DNA of 5,086 bases. Source: PNAI01 sp964575715 (lineage in GTDB: Bacteria; Pseudomonadota; Alphaproteobacteria; Rhizobiales; Xanthobacteraceae). The stretch covers positions 1-5,086 of the forward strand of contig CAZNSG010000146.1 of NCBI GenBank assembly GCA_964575715.1, read 5' to 3'. Shown here one piece after another: positions 1 to 5,086 of the stretch. Below the pieces are notes generated by a model. It was given only the letters and a program-made list of their open reading frames with translations, ran no database searches and was not told the DNA's origin. Position numbers and translations under genes: made by a program. Within the stretch, counting starts at the first letter, position 1, and each line of letters opens with the position of its first letter.

Positions 1-185
1 TCGTGCAGCGGCGCCGCGTCGCGGCACCATTCGACCAGCCGGTCGGTCGCGCCGGCCATGGCGGAGACCACGACGGCGACCTCATGGCCGGCGTCGCTCT
101 CGCGCTTGACGTGGCGCGCCACGTTGCGGATGCGGTCGACATCGGCGACCGACGTTCCGCCGAACTTCATCACCAGCCGGGCCAT
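1..185 (-). CDS. lysC: Aspartate kinase LysC, N-terminal part (runs off the left edge)
   Basis: Reading the minus strand from an ATG at 185-183 gives 61 codons beginning MARLVMKFGGTSVADVDRI, followed by RNVARHVKRE and a VAVVVSAMAGATDRL stretch. The KFGGTSV motif at residues 7-13 is the nucleotide/aspartate-binding signature of the amino-acid kinase fold in aspartokinases, and VVVSAMAG (about residues 38-45) is the next conserved strand. The enzyme phosphorylates aspartate, the first step to lysine, threonine, methionine and diaminopimelate, in the cytoplasm. The C-terminal kinase portion and the regulatory ACT domains are outside the window, so feedback regulation cannot be judged. The start fits the usual N-terminus, where the first beta strand begins within a few residues. 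The Shine-Dalgarno is weak (a G-run about 13 nt upstream). The gene is divergent from ubiG. Confidence 0.95.
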   Translation of the reverse strand, partial: MARLVMKFGGTSVADVDRIRNVARHVKRESDAGHEVAVVVSAMAGATDRLVEWCRDAAPLH

Positions 186-324
186 GACGCGCAACGCACC
201 CCAAAGGAACGGAAAAGGCCGCGCGGCGGGTTAGCCAAGCGCCGGCCCAAAATCGCGGCTATACATACCGGCCGGGTCCGCAGGCCGCAACCGGCGGGGC
301 CGGTTAACCCTGCAAAGGCAGACA
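186..324. promoter_or_regulatory. Divergent lysC/ubiG intergenic region, presumed to hold both promoters
   Basis: This 139-bp non-coding gap lies between two outward-facing starts, so it should carry a promoter for each gene. The only AT-rich promoter-like spot is around 258-266. It reads TATACA on the plus strand (260-265) and TATAGC on the minus strand (263-258), so overlapping -10 elements are possible. No convincing -35 hexamer at 16-18 bp could be matched on either strand. A perfect 8-bp palindrome, GGTTAACC, sits at 302-309 just before the ubiG ribosome-binding site. Promoter function is inferred from gene orientation; the exact boxes are uncertain. Confidence 0.3.
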
Positions 325-1074
325 ATGGCTCGAAAGCCGCAGCGCCGGACCACTGTCGACGACGCCGAGGTCGAGCGGTTCTCCGCTCTGGCCGCGGACT
401 GGTGGAATCCGCGCGGCAAGATGGCGCCGCTGCACAAGTTCAATCCGCTGCGGCTGGAGTATATCCGCGACCGGGCGGTGGAACGCTTCGGCCGCGACGG
501 CAAGCGGCTCGACTGCCTCAAGGGCCTGCGCATCCTCGACATCGGCTGCGGCGGCGGAATCCTGTCCGAACCGCTGGCGCGGCTGGGCGCCGCGGTGGTG
601 GGGGCCGATCCATCCGCGGCCAATATCGCGGCGGCTAGGCAGCACGCGGACGAGATGGGTGTGGCCATCGACTACCGCACCGGCACCGCCGAAGCGCTCT
701 CTGACGCCGGCGAGCGCTTCGATCTGGTGCTCGCCATGGAGGTGGTCGAGCATGTCGCCGACGTGACGTTGTTCGTCAGCCGTTGCGCCGAAATGGTCAA
801 GCCCGGCGGCTTGATGATTGTCGGCACCATCAATCGCACGCTCAAGAGCTTCGCATTGGCGATTGTCGGCGCCGAATATATTTTGCGCTGGCTGCCGCGC
901 GGCACGCATTCGTGGGACAAGTTCGTCACGCCGAACGAACTTGAAATCGCATTGGAGCAGGGCGGTCTGCGCGTGATCGGCGAGGCCGGCGTGATCTACA
1001 ACATCTTCGCCGATCGCTGGCAGCGTTCCGGCGACACCGATGTGAACTACATGCTGGCGGCGGAGAAGCTGTGA
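325..1074 (+). CDS. ubiG: Ubiquinone biosynthesis O-methyltransferase UbiG
   Basis: The 249-residue product has the usual length of UbiG, the SAM-dependent enzyme that performs both O-methylation steps of ubiquinone synthesis in the cytoplasm or at the inner membrane face. The N-terminus has the family hallmark FSALAADWWNPRGKMAPLHKFNPLR at about residues 19-43. The SAM-binding glycine loop ILDIGCGGGILSEPLA lies at 70-85, with an acidic residue ending strand 2 (D95). AMEVVEHVAD (137-146) is methyltransferase motif II. KPGGLMIVGTINRT (159-172) is motif III plus the UbiG-typical TINRT, and a GTHSWDKFVTP segment follows. The ATG is preceded by AAAGG at 314-318, six bases upstream, supporting this start. 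It is divergent from lysC, and the next gene starts 172 bp downstream beyond a palindromic repeat. No frameshift or missing catalytic segment is seen. Confidence 0.96.
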   Translation: MARKPQRRTTVDDAEVERFSALAADWWNPRGKMAPLHKFNPLRLEYIRDRAVERFGRDGKRLDCLKGLRILDIGCGGGILSEPLARLGAAVVGADPSAANIAAARQHADEMGVAIDYRTGTAEALSDAGERFDLVLAMEVVEHVADVTLFVSRCAEMVKPGGLMIVGTINRTLKSFALAIVGAEYILRWLPRGTHSWDKFVTPNELEIALEQGGLRVIGEAGVIYNIFADRWQRSGDTDVNYMLAAEKL

Positions 1075-1092
1075 ATGCAAAATCCTCTTTAT

Positions 1093-1232
1093 TGTCATTC
1101 CGGCCGAGTGACCCCGGACTTGATCCGGGGGAACGAGAGCTGGAATCCATATCCCCAGCGGGTGTTAATCAATTATGGGATCGTGGTTATGGATTCCGGA
1201 CTCGCGAGCTTCGCTCGCGCTCCGGAATGACA
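1093..1232. repeat. 140-bp palindromic intergenic repeat element (REP/RPE-like, four-way fold)
   Basis: The ends are perfect 11-bp inverted repeats, TGTCATTCCGG at 1093-1103 and CCGGAATGACA at 1222-1232. Inside, GGAATCCAT (1142-1150) pairs with ATGGATTCC (1189-1197), and ATCCC (1151-1155) with GGGAT (1177-1181). Two side hairpins lie between outer and inner arms. CCCCGGA/TCCGGGG (1112-1118/1124-1130) has a 5-nt loop, and CGCGAGC/GCTCGCG (1203-1209/1213-1219) has a 3-nt loop. The whole folds as a cruciform-like multi-branch structure. Ends of this type recur, to my knowledge, in intergenic repeats of Bradyrhizobium relatives; only one copy is in this window, so its repeated nature is inferred. 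It may stabilise or attenuate a ubiG readthrough transcript. No transposase is present, so it would be a non-autonomous element. Confidence 0.8.
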
Positions 1233-1238
1233 GGAAGG
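1232..1238 (+). promoter_or_regulatory. Ribosome-binding site that fixes the GTG start of the transporter gene
   Basis: AGGAAGG, a strong Shine-Dalgarno match, ends eight bases before the GTG at 1247-1249. This favours GTG over the next in-frame ATG (1319, residue 25), which would delete the first membrane segment. The first base of the site is also the last base of the palindromic repeat, so repeat and translation signal abut directly. Confidence 0.7.
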
Positions 1239-1246
1239 TATTTTAG

Positions 1247-2146
1247 GTGATCGCCGCAAGCTGGCTGTGGGTGGTGTTCACGCTGCTGGCCGCCGCGGGA
1301 CAGACCGTGCGCAATGCCATGCAGCGCGAACTGACCGCGACGCTCGGCACCGTGGGCGCCACGCACGTGCGCTTTCTGTTCGGATTTCCGTTTGCGATCG
1401 TTTTTCTGGCGGGCGTGATGTGCGTGAGCAGCCACGCGCTGCCGCAGCCTGGCGCGATATTCTGGCCCTGGGTGCTCCTCGGCGCATTCGCGCAGATCCT
1501 CGCCACCGCATTGATGCTGGCCGCCATGAACGAGCGCTCCTTCGTGGTCACCATCGCCTATATCAAGACCGAGGCGGTGCAGGCCGCGGTCTTCGGGCTC
1601 ATCTTTCTGGGCGATGCGGTCACGCTGCCCATGGTCATTGCCATCGTCGTGGCGACCACAGGCGTCGTGCTCATGTCGTTCAGGCGCGGCGCGCCGGTCG
1701 CGGGCGGTCTTCGGCCGACGCTGTTGGGGCTCGCCGCCGGCGCCATGTTCGCGCTCTCGGCCACCGGCTATCGCGGCGCCATCCTCTCGCTCGGGCATTC
1801 GAGCTTTGTGCTGGCGGCGACCTACACGCTGACTGTCGGCCTCCTACTGCAGGCAGCCCTGCTCACGCTTTATCTGGCGCTGCGGCAGCGCGCCGTGCTG
1901 ACAGCCATCGCGCGGGCATGGCGGCCCTCGCTGTTCGCGGGTTTCATGGGCGCCACCGCGTCGCAGTTCTGGTTTCTGGCGTTTGCGCTCACCAGCGTTG
2001 CCAATGTGCGCACCCTGGCGCTGGTCGAGGTGCTGTTCGCGCAGGCGATTTCATATTTCATTTTCAAGCAGGCGACCACCAAGCGCGAAGCGCTCGGCAT
2101 GGCGCTGATCGTCGCCGGCGTCGCCCTGCTGATTTCGGTGGCGTGA
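1247..2146 (+). CDS. EamA/DMT-superfamily membrane transporter
   Basis: The 299-residue product is almost entirely hydrophobic, with about ten predicted membrane helices, the usual size and topology of drug/metabolite transporter (EamA, RhaT-like) proteins made of two five-helix repeats. The end of the first repeat reads VVTIAYIKTEAVQAAVFGLIFLGD (about 100-123) followed by a helix and TGVVLMSF. The second repeat ends in the matching VRTLALVEVLFAQAISYFIF (about 254-273), a charged TTKREALG loop and a final helix. An acidic residue sits at the equivalent place in both halves (E109 and E261), typical of the EamA repeat. Such proteins usually export amino acids or other metabolites across the inner membrane; the substrate here cannot be read from sequence. 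The GTG start is supported by AGGAAGG eight bases upstream. No signal peptide or truncation is seen. Co-transcription with ubiG is possible but interrupted by the repeat. Confidence 0.88.
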   Translation: MIAASWLWVVFTLLAAAGQTVRNAMQRELTATLGTVGATHVRFLFGFPFAIVFLAGVMCVSSHALPQPGAIFWPWVLLGAFAQILATALMLAAMNERSFVVTIAYIKTEAVQAAVFGLIFLGDAVTLPMVIAIVVATTGVVLMSFRRGAPVAGGLRPTLLGLAAGAMFALSATGYRGAILSLGHSSFVLAATYTLTVGLLLQAALLTLYLALRQRAVLTAIARAWRPSLFAGFMGATASQFWFLAFALTSVANVRTLALVEVLFAQAISYFIFKQATTKREALGMALIVAGVALLISVA

Positions 2147-2229
2147 GCGAGAAGCATGTCCTGACGCGGTGTGGCGCCGTCCGGCCGCCGGCGGATGTCT
2201 GGGGGAAGAGCGGAAAACATATGCTCGCT
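2146..2229. repeat. Imperfect inverted repeat directly after the transporter stop codon
   Basis: AGCGAGAAGCATGT (2146-2159) is matched by ACATATGCTCGCT (2217-2229) as an inverted repeat with one small indel/mismatch zone. The six-base tips AGCGAG/CTCGCT are perfect. The 57-nt interior is GC-rich and includes the 10-bp palindrome CCGCCGGCGG at 2185-2194. The left tip shares its first base with the transporter TGA. It could be a decayed palindromic element or an mRNA 3'-end structure. No T-run follows, so it is not an intrinsic terminator by itself. Confidence 0.35.
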
Positions 2230-2297
2230 GCGAGGTTTACGCATTTTGACCCGTCTCGGCCATGCCCTGCTCGGAATTTCTGCAACGCAAACTGAGC

Positions 2298-2335
2298 ATT
2301 GCGACCCCGTTTCGCTGGTCGCAATTTTCTGTTTT
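2298..2335 (+). terminator. Candidate intrinsic terminator or leader hairpin upstream of the GAF gene
   Basis: ATTGCGACC (2298-2306) and GGTCGCAAT (2317-2325) form a perfect 9-bp stem with a 10-nt loop. The T-rich run TTTTCTGTTTT follows at 2325-2335. This is the layout of a rho-independent terminator on the plus strand. It lies about 150 nt after the transporter stop and 54 nt before the GAF-gene ATG, so it could end transporter transcripts and insulate the GAF gene. If the GAF-gene promoter lies upstream of it, it would instead act as a 5' leader attenuator. The stem is only moderately GC-rich and the T-run is interrupted, hence the moderate confidence. Confidence 0.5.
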
Positions 2336-2378
2336 GATGACCTGAGTTGAAAGCCACGATTGGCGCGGTCCTGTGCCT

Positions 2379-2386
2379 GGGGAAGG
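2379..2386 (+). promoter_or_regulatory. Purine-rich ribosome-binding site of the GAF gene
   Basis: GGGGAAGG lies just before the ATG at 2390-2392. The GGGGA part has six bases of spacing and the AAGG part only three. An in-frame TGA at 2348-2350 bounds the gene upstream, and the only other in-frame start candidate is a TTG at 2360. The ATG is therefore the best choice. Confidence 0.55.
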
Positions 2387-2389
2387 CTG

Positions 2390-5086
2390 ATGAAACGGCG
2401 CGCTGGAACCGGCCGTAACGCGGCCAAAAAGCTAGCCCACAAGAGCGCAACGCCTCGCCGACTGCCCAAAGCAGGGCATGGCTCCGCTTCCTCTGCCGTC
2501 GAACTCCAAGAGCGAGTTGGCGATCTCACCCGCCAACTGATTGAGGCGCGTGAGCAGCAGACGGCGACCTCCGAGGTGCTGCGCGTCATTTCGAGCTCGC
2601 CCGGTGAGCTGGAGCCGGTGTTCCAGTCCATGTTGGAAAATGCCACGCGCCTTTGCGAAGCCAAGTTCGGGACGCTGTTCCGCTATGATGGAACATTAGC
2701 CCGACGCGCCGCCAGCACCGGCACCCCTGCCACATTGGTGGAATTCCAAGAGCGCCGAGGACCATTCAAGCCGCCTCCTGACGGCAACTTCGCGCGGTGC
2801 CTGAGGATTAAAGAGGTGGTTCACTCTACCGACGAGTTGGCGGAATCCAATCCAAGCATGGCTGCGGTGCACGGCGGCGCGCGATCGACCATGCATGTCC
2901 CGATGCTCAAGGACAATGAACCGATCGGCACTATTGTCATCTACCGCCAGGAGGTCCGCCCCTTCACCGACAAGCAGATCGAGCTGGTGACCAACTTCGC
3001 CGCCCAGGCCGTCATCGCCATCGAGAACACGCGCCTGCTCAACGAGCTGCGGCAACGCACCGGCGATCTGAGCGAAGCACTGGAGCAGCAGACCGCGACT
3101 TCGGAAGTGCTCAAGGTCATCTCAAGCTCGCCCGGCGAGCTGGAGCCGGTGTTCAAGGCCATGCTGGAAAACGCCACCCGCATCTGCGAGGCCAAATTCG
3201 CGGTAATGTTCGGAATCGATGGCAGCGCGGTTCGCACTGTCGCTTCTCTCGGTGTTCCAAGCGCGCTCGCTGAGTTGATAAAGGCCGGGCCGTATCTTCC
3301 AGACCAACGAACGGGCGTCGGGCTGCTCATCAAGACCAAGTCCCGCCAACCAATCCAGGTTGCCGATCTCAAAGCGGAAGCGGCTTATGCCGATCGTAAT
3401 CCGCTGGTGGTCGCGGGCGTCGAGCTCGGTGGTATCCGAACGGTAATTTCCATCCCGATGTTCAAGGAAAATGAGTTGATAGGTGCAATTGGCATTTACC
3501 GCCAGGAGGTCCGCCCGTTCACCGACAAGCAGATTGAACTGGTGACAAACTTCGCCGCCCAGGCCGTCATCGCCATCGAGAACACGCGGCTGCTCAACGA
3601 GCTGCGCCAGCGCACCGACGATCTGAGTGAGGCGCTGGAGCAGCAGACCGCGACCTCAGAGGTCCTGCGCGTCATCTCAAGCTCGCCCGGCGAACTGGAG
3701 CCGGTGTTTCAGGCGATGCTGGCCAATGGGACGCGGCTTTGCGAAGCCAAGTTCGGTATCATGTGGCTTCGCGAGGGAGATGAGTTCCGCTGCGGCGCTC
3801 TACATAATGTACCGCCTGCATTTGCCGAATCGCGCCGTCGCGAGCCGATTATCCGCCCGCATGCGGAATCCCCCTTGGGTCGCGTCGCCCGTACCAAGCA
3901 GGTGGTCCACATCGCCGATATGACGGCGGAGCAGGCCTACGCCGAAGGCAATCGGCCCTTGGCTGACCTCGTCGAATTCGGCGGCGCCCGGACCATTCTT
4001 GTCGTGCCCATGCTCAAGGACAATGAGCTGAGCGGCGTAATCGCCATCTACCGTCAGGAGGTTCGACTATTCAACGACAAGCAGGTCGCATTGCTCACAA
4101 GTTTCGCCGCCCAGGCCGTCATCGCCATCGAGAACACGCGGCTGCTCAACGAGCTGCGCCAGCGCACGGACGATCTGAGTGAGGCGCTGGAGCAGCAGAC
4201 GGCGACCTCCGAAGTGCTCAAGGTCATCTCAAGCTCGCCCGGCGAGATCGACCCGGTGTTCGACACCGTGCTGACAAATGCAACCAGGCTCTGCGAGGCC
4301 AGTTACGGCTGTCTGTGGCTTTGCGAAGGCGATGGCTTCCGCACCGTAGCGATCCACGGCGATCTGCCGCCGGCCTACAAAGAGCTATGGCTGAGCGGAG
4401 CGGTCTACAGACCCGGCCCATCGGTTTCTTTGGCGCGCGTGGCGGCGACCAAACAAACGATCCAAGTCGCCGATATGCGCGAAAATCAACAATACTTCGA
4501 CGGCGATCCTCTGCCGGTTGCCGCCGTCGAAATCGCCGGTATCCGCACCTTGGTCGTGGTGCCGATGATTAAGGAGAATGCCTTGGTTGGCGCTATCGCC
4601 ATCTACCGCAAGGAGGTGCGATCTTTCACCGGCAAGCAGATCGAACTGGTTCAGAACTTCGCCGCCCAGGCCGTCATCGCCATCGAGAATACGCGGCTGC
4701 TCAACGAACTGCGCCAGCGCACGGACGATTTGAGCGAGGCGCTGGAGCAGCAGACGGCAACCTCGGAAATCCTTGCCGTTATCAGCAACTCTCTCACCGA
4801 CACGCAGCCGGCGTTCGATGCCATCGTGCAGAGCGGGTTGAAGCTCTTTCCAGGCGCCCTCGTCAGCGTCGCGCTCAGGTACGGGGACACGATCAACGCC
4901 GCGGCCGTCGCCGCGCCGGATCCTGCTCGCGTCGAAGCGTGGCGACGCACAATTTCCCGTACCCCCCTCGCGCGGAATTACATGCACGGCGCAGCCTTGC
5001 TTGATCGCAGGATCGTGGATATTCCCGACGTGGCGGATGCCCCGGCGGAATTTGTCGCCGGGGGCCAAAACTTCCTGACCAGCGGC
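2390..5086 (+). CDS. Large soluble multi-GAF sensor protein, N-terminal 899 residues (runs off the right edge)
   Basis: One frame stays open for exactly 899 codons to the window edge. The first ~37 residues are basic (MKRRAGTGRNAAKKLAHKSA), with no signal peptide or membrane helix, so a cytoplasmic protein is expected. A helical lead (about 38-75) precedes GAF1 (76-214). GAF2 (254-399), GAF3 (439-583), GAF4 (623-768) and the start of GAF5 (808 onward) follow, each joined by a helical linker containing ELRQRTxDLSEALEQQTATSE. Each complete GAF shows a [VI]PMxKxN strand/turn, an IYRxEVR strand and a closing FAAQAVIAIENTRLL helix. A TR[LI]CEA cysteine is conserved in GAF1-4 (C89, C266, C451, C635); GAF5 has F820 there and a divergent core. 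GAF domains bind small ligands or chromophores and relay signals through coiled coils. Proteins of this family often end in a histidine kinase, which is expectation only because the output end is not in the window. The ligand is unknown. Confidence 0.9.
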   Translation, partial: MKRRAGTGRNAAKKLAHKSATPRRLPKAGHGSASSAVELQERVGDLTRQLIEAREQQTATSEVLRVISSSPGELEPVFQSMLENATRLCEAKFGTLFRYDGTLARRAASTGTPATLVEFQERRGPFKPPPDGNFARCLRIKEVVHSTDELAESNPSMAAVHGGARSTMHVPMLKDNEPIGTIVIYRQEVRPFTDKQIELVTNFAAQAVIAIENTRLLNELRQRTGDLSEALEQQTATSEVLKVISSSPGELEPVFKAMLENATRICEAKFAVMFGIDGSAVRTVASLGVPSALAELIKAGPYLPDQRTGVGLLIKTKSRQPIQVADLKAEAAYADRNPLVVAGVELGGIRTVISIPMFKENELIGAIGIYRQEVRPFTDKQIELVTNFAAQAVIAIENTRLLNELRQRTDDLSEALEQQTATSEVLRVISSSPGELEPVFQAMLANGTRLCEAKFGIMWLREGDEFRCGALHNVPPAFAESRRREPIIRPHAESPLGRVARTKQVVHIADMTAEQAYAEGNRPLADLVEFGGARTILVVPMLKDNELSGVIAIYRQEVRLFNDKQVALLTSFAAQAVIAIENTRLLNELRQRTDDLSEALEQQTATSEVLKVISSSPGEIDPVFDTVLTNATRLCEASYGCLWLCEGDGFRTVAIHGDLPPAYKELWLSGAVYRPGPSVSLARVAATKQTIQVADMRENQQYFDGDPLPVAAVEIAGIRTLVVVPMIKENALVGAIAIYRKEVRSFTGKQIELVQNFAAQAVIAIENTRLLNELRQRTDDLSEALEQQTATSEILAVISNSLTDTQPAFDAIVQSGLKLFPGALVSVALRYGDTINAAAVAAPDPARVEAWRRTISRTPLARNYMHGAALLDRRIVDIPDVADAPAEFVAGGQNFLTSG
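2552..2623 (+). repeat. Partial N-terminal copy of the GAF linker repeat
   Basis: Residues 55-78 (EQQTATSEVLRVISSSPGEL then EPVF) match the last 24 codons of the 71-codon repeat block found four more times downstream. Only the linker half is present because no GAF domain precedes it. The upstream helix (residues 45-54, DLTRQLIEAR) replaces the usual DLSEALEQ segment, so the duplication unit probably begins or ends near this point. Confidence 0.75.
2942..3154 (+). repeat. GAF C-edge plus linker repeat, copy 1
   Basis: This is a 213-bp in-gene direct repeat, residues Y185-F255. It starts at YRQEVRPFTDKQIELV, passes through the closing GAF helix FAAQAVIAIENTRLLNEL, and ends at the ISSSPGELEPVF entry to the next GAF. 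Over the 99 nt from TTC at 2996 it differs from copy 2 at seven positions. Six are synonymous and one changes the linker residue (G225 against D410). Confidence 0.85.
3497..3709 (+). repeat. GAF C-edge plus linker repeat, copy 2
   Basis: This block covers residues Y370-F440 and starts 555 bp after copy 1. It has the same 71-codon length with no indel. Over the 99 nt from 3551 it differs from copy 3 at only two positions (3616 and 3649), both third-position synonymous changes, including an exact 65-nt match. Confidence 0.85.
4049..4261 (+). repeat. GAF C-edge plus linker repeat, copy 3
   Basis: This block covers residues Y554-F624 and starts 552 bp after copy 2. Its first 18 codons are more diverged (EVRLFNDKQVALLTS in place of EVRPFTDKQIELVTN). 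The section from 4103 is almost identical to copy 2, so similarity changes abruptly inside the block. The end is altered to PGEIDPVF. Confidence 0.85.
4604..4816 (+). repeat. GAF C-edge plus linker repeat, copy 4
   Basis: This block covers residues Y739-F809 and starts 555 bp after copy 3. In the 99 nt from 4658 it has four differences from copy 3, all synonymous. After TATSE (ending near 4768) it diverges into ILAVISNSLTDTQPAF, where the protein changes to the unlike fifth GAF. The homogeneous repeat array therefore ends here within the window. Confidence 0.8.

Noticed and set aside
3..638. Plus-strand open frame across the lysC start and the 5' part of ubiG
   Set aside because: The product is Arg/Gly/Ala-rich with no recognisable motif and overlaps two confident genes on opposite strands.
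304..1098. Long minus-strand open frame antisense to ubiG
   Set aside because: It lies wholly over a well-recognised ubiG frame and its translation matches no family I know; long antisense frames are expected in high-GC DNA.
1075..1230. 51-residue frame starting right after the ubiG stop
   Set aside because: It is made almost entirely of the palindromic repeat and has no Shine-Dalgarno of its own beyond possible coupling, so it is not listed as a gene.
2246..2251. TTGACC as a -35 box for the GAF gene
   Set aside because: No acceptable -10 hexamer is found 16-18 bp downstream, and a terminator-like hairpin would lie between it and the gene.
1267..2295. Longer plus-strand frame overlapping the transporter
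   Set aside because: The translation is Arg/His/Ala-rich low-complexity, while the overlapping 299-residue frame has clear EamA membrane repeats, a Shine-Dalgarno and a matching length.
2942..4816. CRISPR-like or mobile repeat array
   Set aside because: The spaced repeats are in-frame protein-coding modules (GAF edge plus linker) with spacers that are GAF cores, not short palindromic repeats.
4385..5068. Minus-strand frames over the GAF gene, including several with recurring similar sequence
   Set aside because: Their internal similarity comes from reading the GAF linker repeats backwards; the plus frame has continuous domain-level sense.

Overview
The window is high-GC DNA whose gene set, repeat type and protein families point to an alphaproteobacterium of the Bradyrhizobium/Rhodopseudomonas/Xanthobacteraceae group (Hyphomicrobiales). 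The assignment is inference. It rests on a lysC-ubiG divergent pair, a 140-bp palindromic repeat with TGTCATTCC/GGAATGACA ends, and a very large soluble multi-GAF protein of a type I associate with this group.

Layout. Positions 1-185 (minus strand) hold the first 61 codons of an aspartate kinase (lysC); the rest lies to the left of the window. A 139-bp divergent intergenic region separates it from ubiG (325-1074, plus), the O-methyltransferase of ubiquinone synthesis. The ubiG-transporter gap is almost filled by the palindromic element (1093-1232). Its right end abuts the Shine-Dalgarno sequence of a GTG-started EamA/DMT-type membrane transporter gene (1247-2146). A 243-bp gap (2147-2389) follows, with an imperfect inverted repeat just past the transporter stop and a hairpin plus T-run resembling an intrinsic terminator. 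From 2390 to the right edge runs one uninterrupted reading frame of 899 codons with no stop in the window. It encodes a soluble sensor protein with four complete GAF domains in tandem and the start of a fifth.

The first three genes look like ordinary chromosomal housekeeping or transport genes. Apart from sharing the plus strand, nothing ties the transporter to ubiG. The most striking part is the GAF gene. Its sensory cores are diverse, but the C-terminal edge of each GAF plus the following helical linker is a 71-codon block repeated four times without indels and, in places, almost identical at DNA level. This suggests duplication with ongoing homogenisation of the linkers while the sensor cores diversify. 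The output domain (histidine kinase, cyclase or other) lies beyond the window and cannot be read. I see no CRISPR array, tRNA, rRNA, transposase or phage gene.
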